Part shown: positions 63,400 through 64,000 of the stretch, in pieces | Numbering within the stretch: the stretch's first letter is position 1 | Layout: every line of letters starts with the position of its first letter | Notes under the pieces: model-generated | Told to the model about the DNA's origin: nothing | The model's database searches: none | What the model saw: the letters and a program-made list of their open reading frames with translations, nothing else | Assembly: GCA_001898165.1 (NCBI GenBank) | Contig: MKTD01000018.1 | Span: 121,719-185,718, forward strand | DNA from: Bacteroidia bacterium 43-41 | GTDB taxonomy: Bacteria; Bacteroidota; Bacteroidia; Bacteroidales; Dysgonomonadaceae | Direction: 5' to 3' | Length of the DNA stretch: 64,000 nucleotides | Program-made: the position numbers and the translations under genes

Positions 63400-63882
63400 A
63401 TGGAGGACACCCAATTAAAAAATGACAAAGAAAAGGAAGTAAGCAGATATCTGCTTACGGATGTGGCGTCATGCACGTTCACATTCTCGGACGGATTGTC
63501 GAGCAAAATGGACCCGTCCCCCGGCAAAGAGATCGTGCTGGTGAAGCTGATACCGCACACTGCAAAATCGAAAATATTCGCGGAGAGCGTGTTTAAAAAC
63601 TATGTGCATGCAAGGAATATGAACGGACTGGCGAAACTTTGCGGATACGATTGCACCAAAACTTTTATGCGCCATTTCAAGAAATATTTTGGACAGACGC
63701 CGTATCAATGGATGTTGGATCGGAAAATGGAAGAGATCTGGCTACTGGTGGAAAATTCGGAGTTGACCATCACGGAAATAGCCGGAATGTGCGGCTTCAA
63801 AAGCGTGTCGCACCTGGTGAGCCTCTACAGCAGGCGGTACGGGGTACCACCCCTTAAAAGCAGAACAATAAAGTCTGTATGA
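63400..63882 (+). CDS. AraC-type helix-turn-helix regulator
   Basis: A 160-residue protein. The N-terminal 60 residues are short and without a recognisable sensor domain. The C-terminal 90 residues form two HTH motifs (LAKLCGYDCTKTFMRHFKKY and ITEIAGMCGFKSVSHLVSLY), typical of AraC/XylS. Such short AraC proteins in Bacteroidota may be stand-alone regulators. Whether it controls the capsule locus is not shown. It lies 38 bp past the last capsule gene on the same strand. Confidence 0.8.
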   Translation: MEDTQLKNDKEKEVSRYLLTDVASCTFTFSDGLSSKMDPSPGKEIVLVKLIPHTAKSKIFAESVFKNYVHARNMNGLAKLCGYDCTKTFMRHFKKYFGQTPYQWMLDRKMEEIWLLVENSELTITEIAGMCGFKSVSHLVSLYSRRYGVPPLKSRTIKSV

Positions 63883-63908
63883 TTTCCGGATCTTAAAGTA
63901 TTATTAAA

Positions 63909-64000
63909 ATGAGACACAAGACCTCGGTCCTGATTGTTAATTCCAGGGAAAGGGAAAGCAAAGTCCGCCAGGTTCCCACCCACATCATCATGAACTGGCG
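63909..64000 (+). CDS. Start of an unidentified gene, cut by the window edge
   Basis: Thirty codons from ATG 63909 (MRHKTSVLIVNSRERESKVR) with no stop before the edge. The basic start resembles cytoplasmic N-termini of Bacteroidota membrane proteins, but too little is present to name it. Confidence 0.5.
   Translation, partial: MRHKTSVLIVNSRERESKVRQVPTHIIMNW

Overview
The window is a chromosomal stretch of a member of the Bacteroidota, most likely order Bacteroidales. Support comes from TAnnTTTG-type promoter elements (positions 1356, 19402 and, on the minus strand, 1318, 9239, 19028 and 24502), few clear Shine-Dalgarno sequences, a UpxY-type antiterminator at the head of a capsule locus, and Bacteroidales-like versions of RadA, RNase HII, DnaA, MlaD and Tex. 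Family level cannot be fixed from the sequence. No rRNA, tRNA or CRISPR array was seen.

Layout. 1-9215 is a housekeeping block: radA (cut by the left edge), tex, rnhB, a secreted metallophosphoesterase, dnaA, an MlaD-type lipid-transport protein and a cell-wall amidase. 9216-17817 is a Kdp potassium-uptake locus: a structured leader that looks like a riboswitch or attenuator, a sigma-54 promoter, the tiny kdpF, a striking in-frame fusion of truncated kdpA and kdpB, kdpC, a 157-bp nested palindrome, a KdpD sensor without kinase domain, a separate histidine kinase and an NtrC-type regulator. 17831-23157 carries a lipoprotein thioredoxin, rpe, comEC and a DHH phosphoesterase.

23232-63361 is a roughly 40-kb capsule/exopolysaccharide locus. 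It begins with a tyrosine recombinase, then a 357-bp segment bounded by perfect 19-bp inverted repeats that holds an outward-facing promoter motif, then upxY. This is the architecture of a phase-variable invertible promoter, and the strongest promoter motif now points away from upxY (predicted OFF). Next come a WecA-type transferase, Wza, Wzc, a CpsB-type phosphatase and UDP-HexNAcA genes; a pseudaminic acid pathway (pseB, C, F, G, I) in which an HpcH-MaoC-HpcH-acyltransferase group stands where a PseH gene would be expected; a decayed flippase gene; and an AT-rich mosaic of glycosyltransferases, NodB-like deacetylases, DUF362, ATP-grasp proteins, Wzx, an EpsG/Wzy-like polymerase and CapA. The locus closes with a less AT-rich module resembling diacetamido-bacillosamine synthesis (PglD, PglC, PglE and PglF-like) plus a second PglC-like transferase and an alpha/alpha-barrel protein. 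An AraC-type HTH protein and the start of an unidentified gene end the window.

Together the capsule genes would be switched by DNA inversion, transcribed as one long operon with UpxY antitermination, make several activated sugars, start repeat units on undecaprenyl phosphate, flip and polymerise them (Wzx, EpsG) and export them (Wzc, Wza). The observations most worth following are the invertible promoter, the kdpA-kdpB fusion with its structured leader, and the acyl-CoA-like module in the pseudaminic acid pathway.
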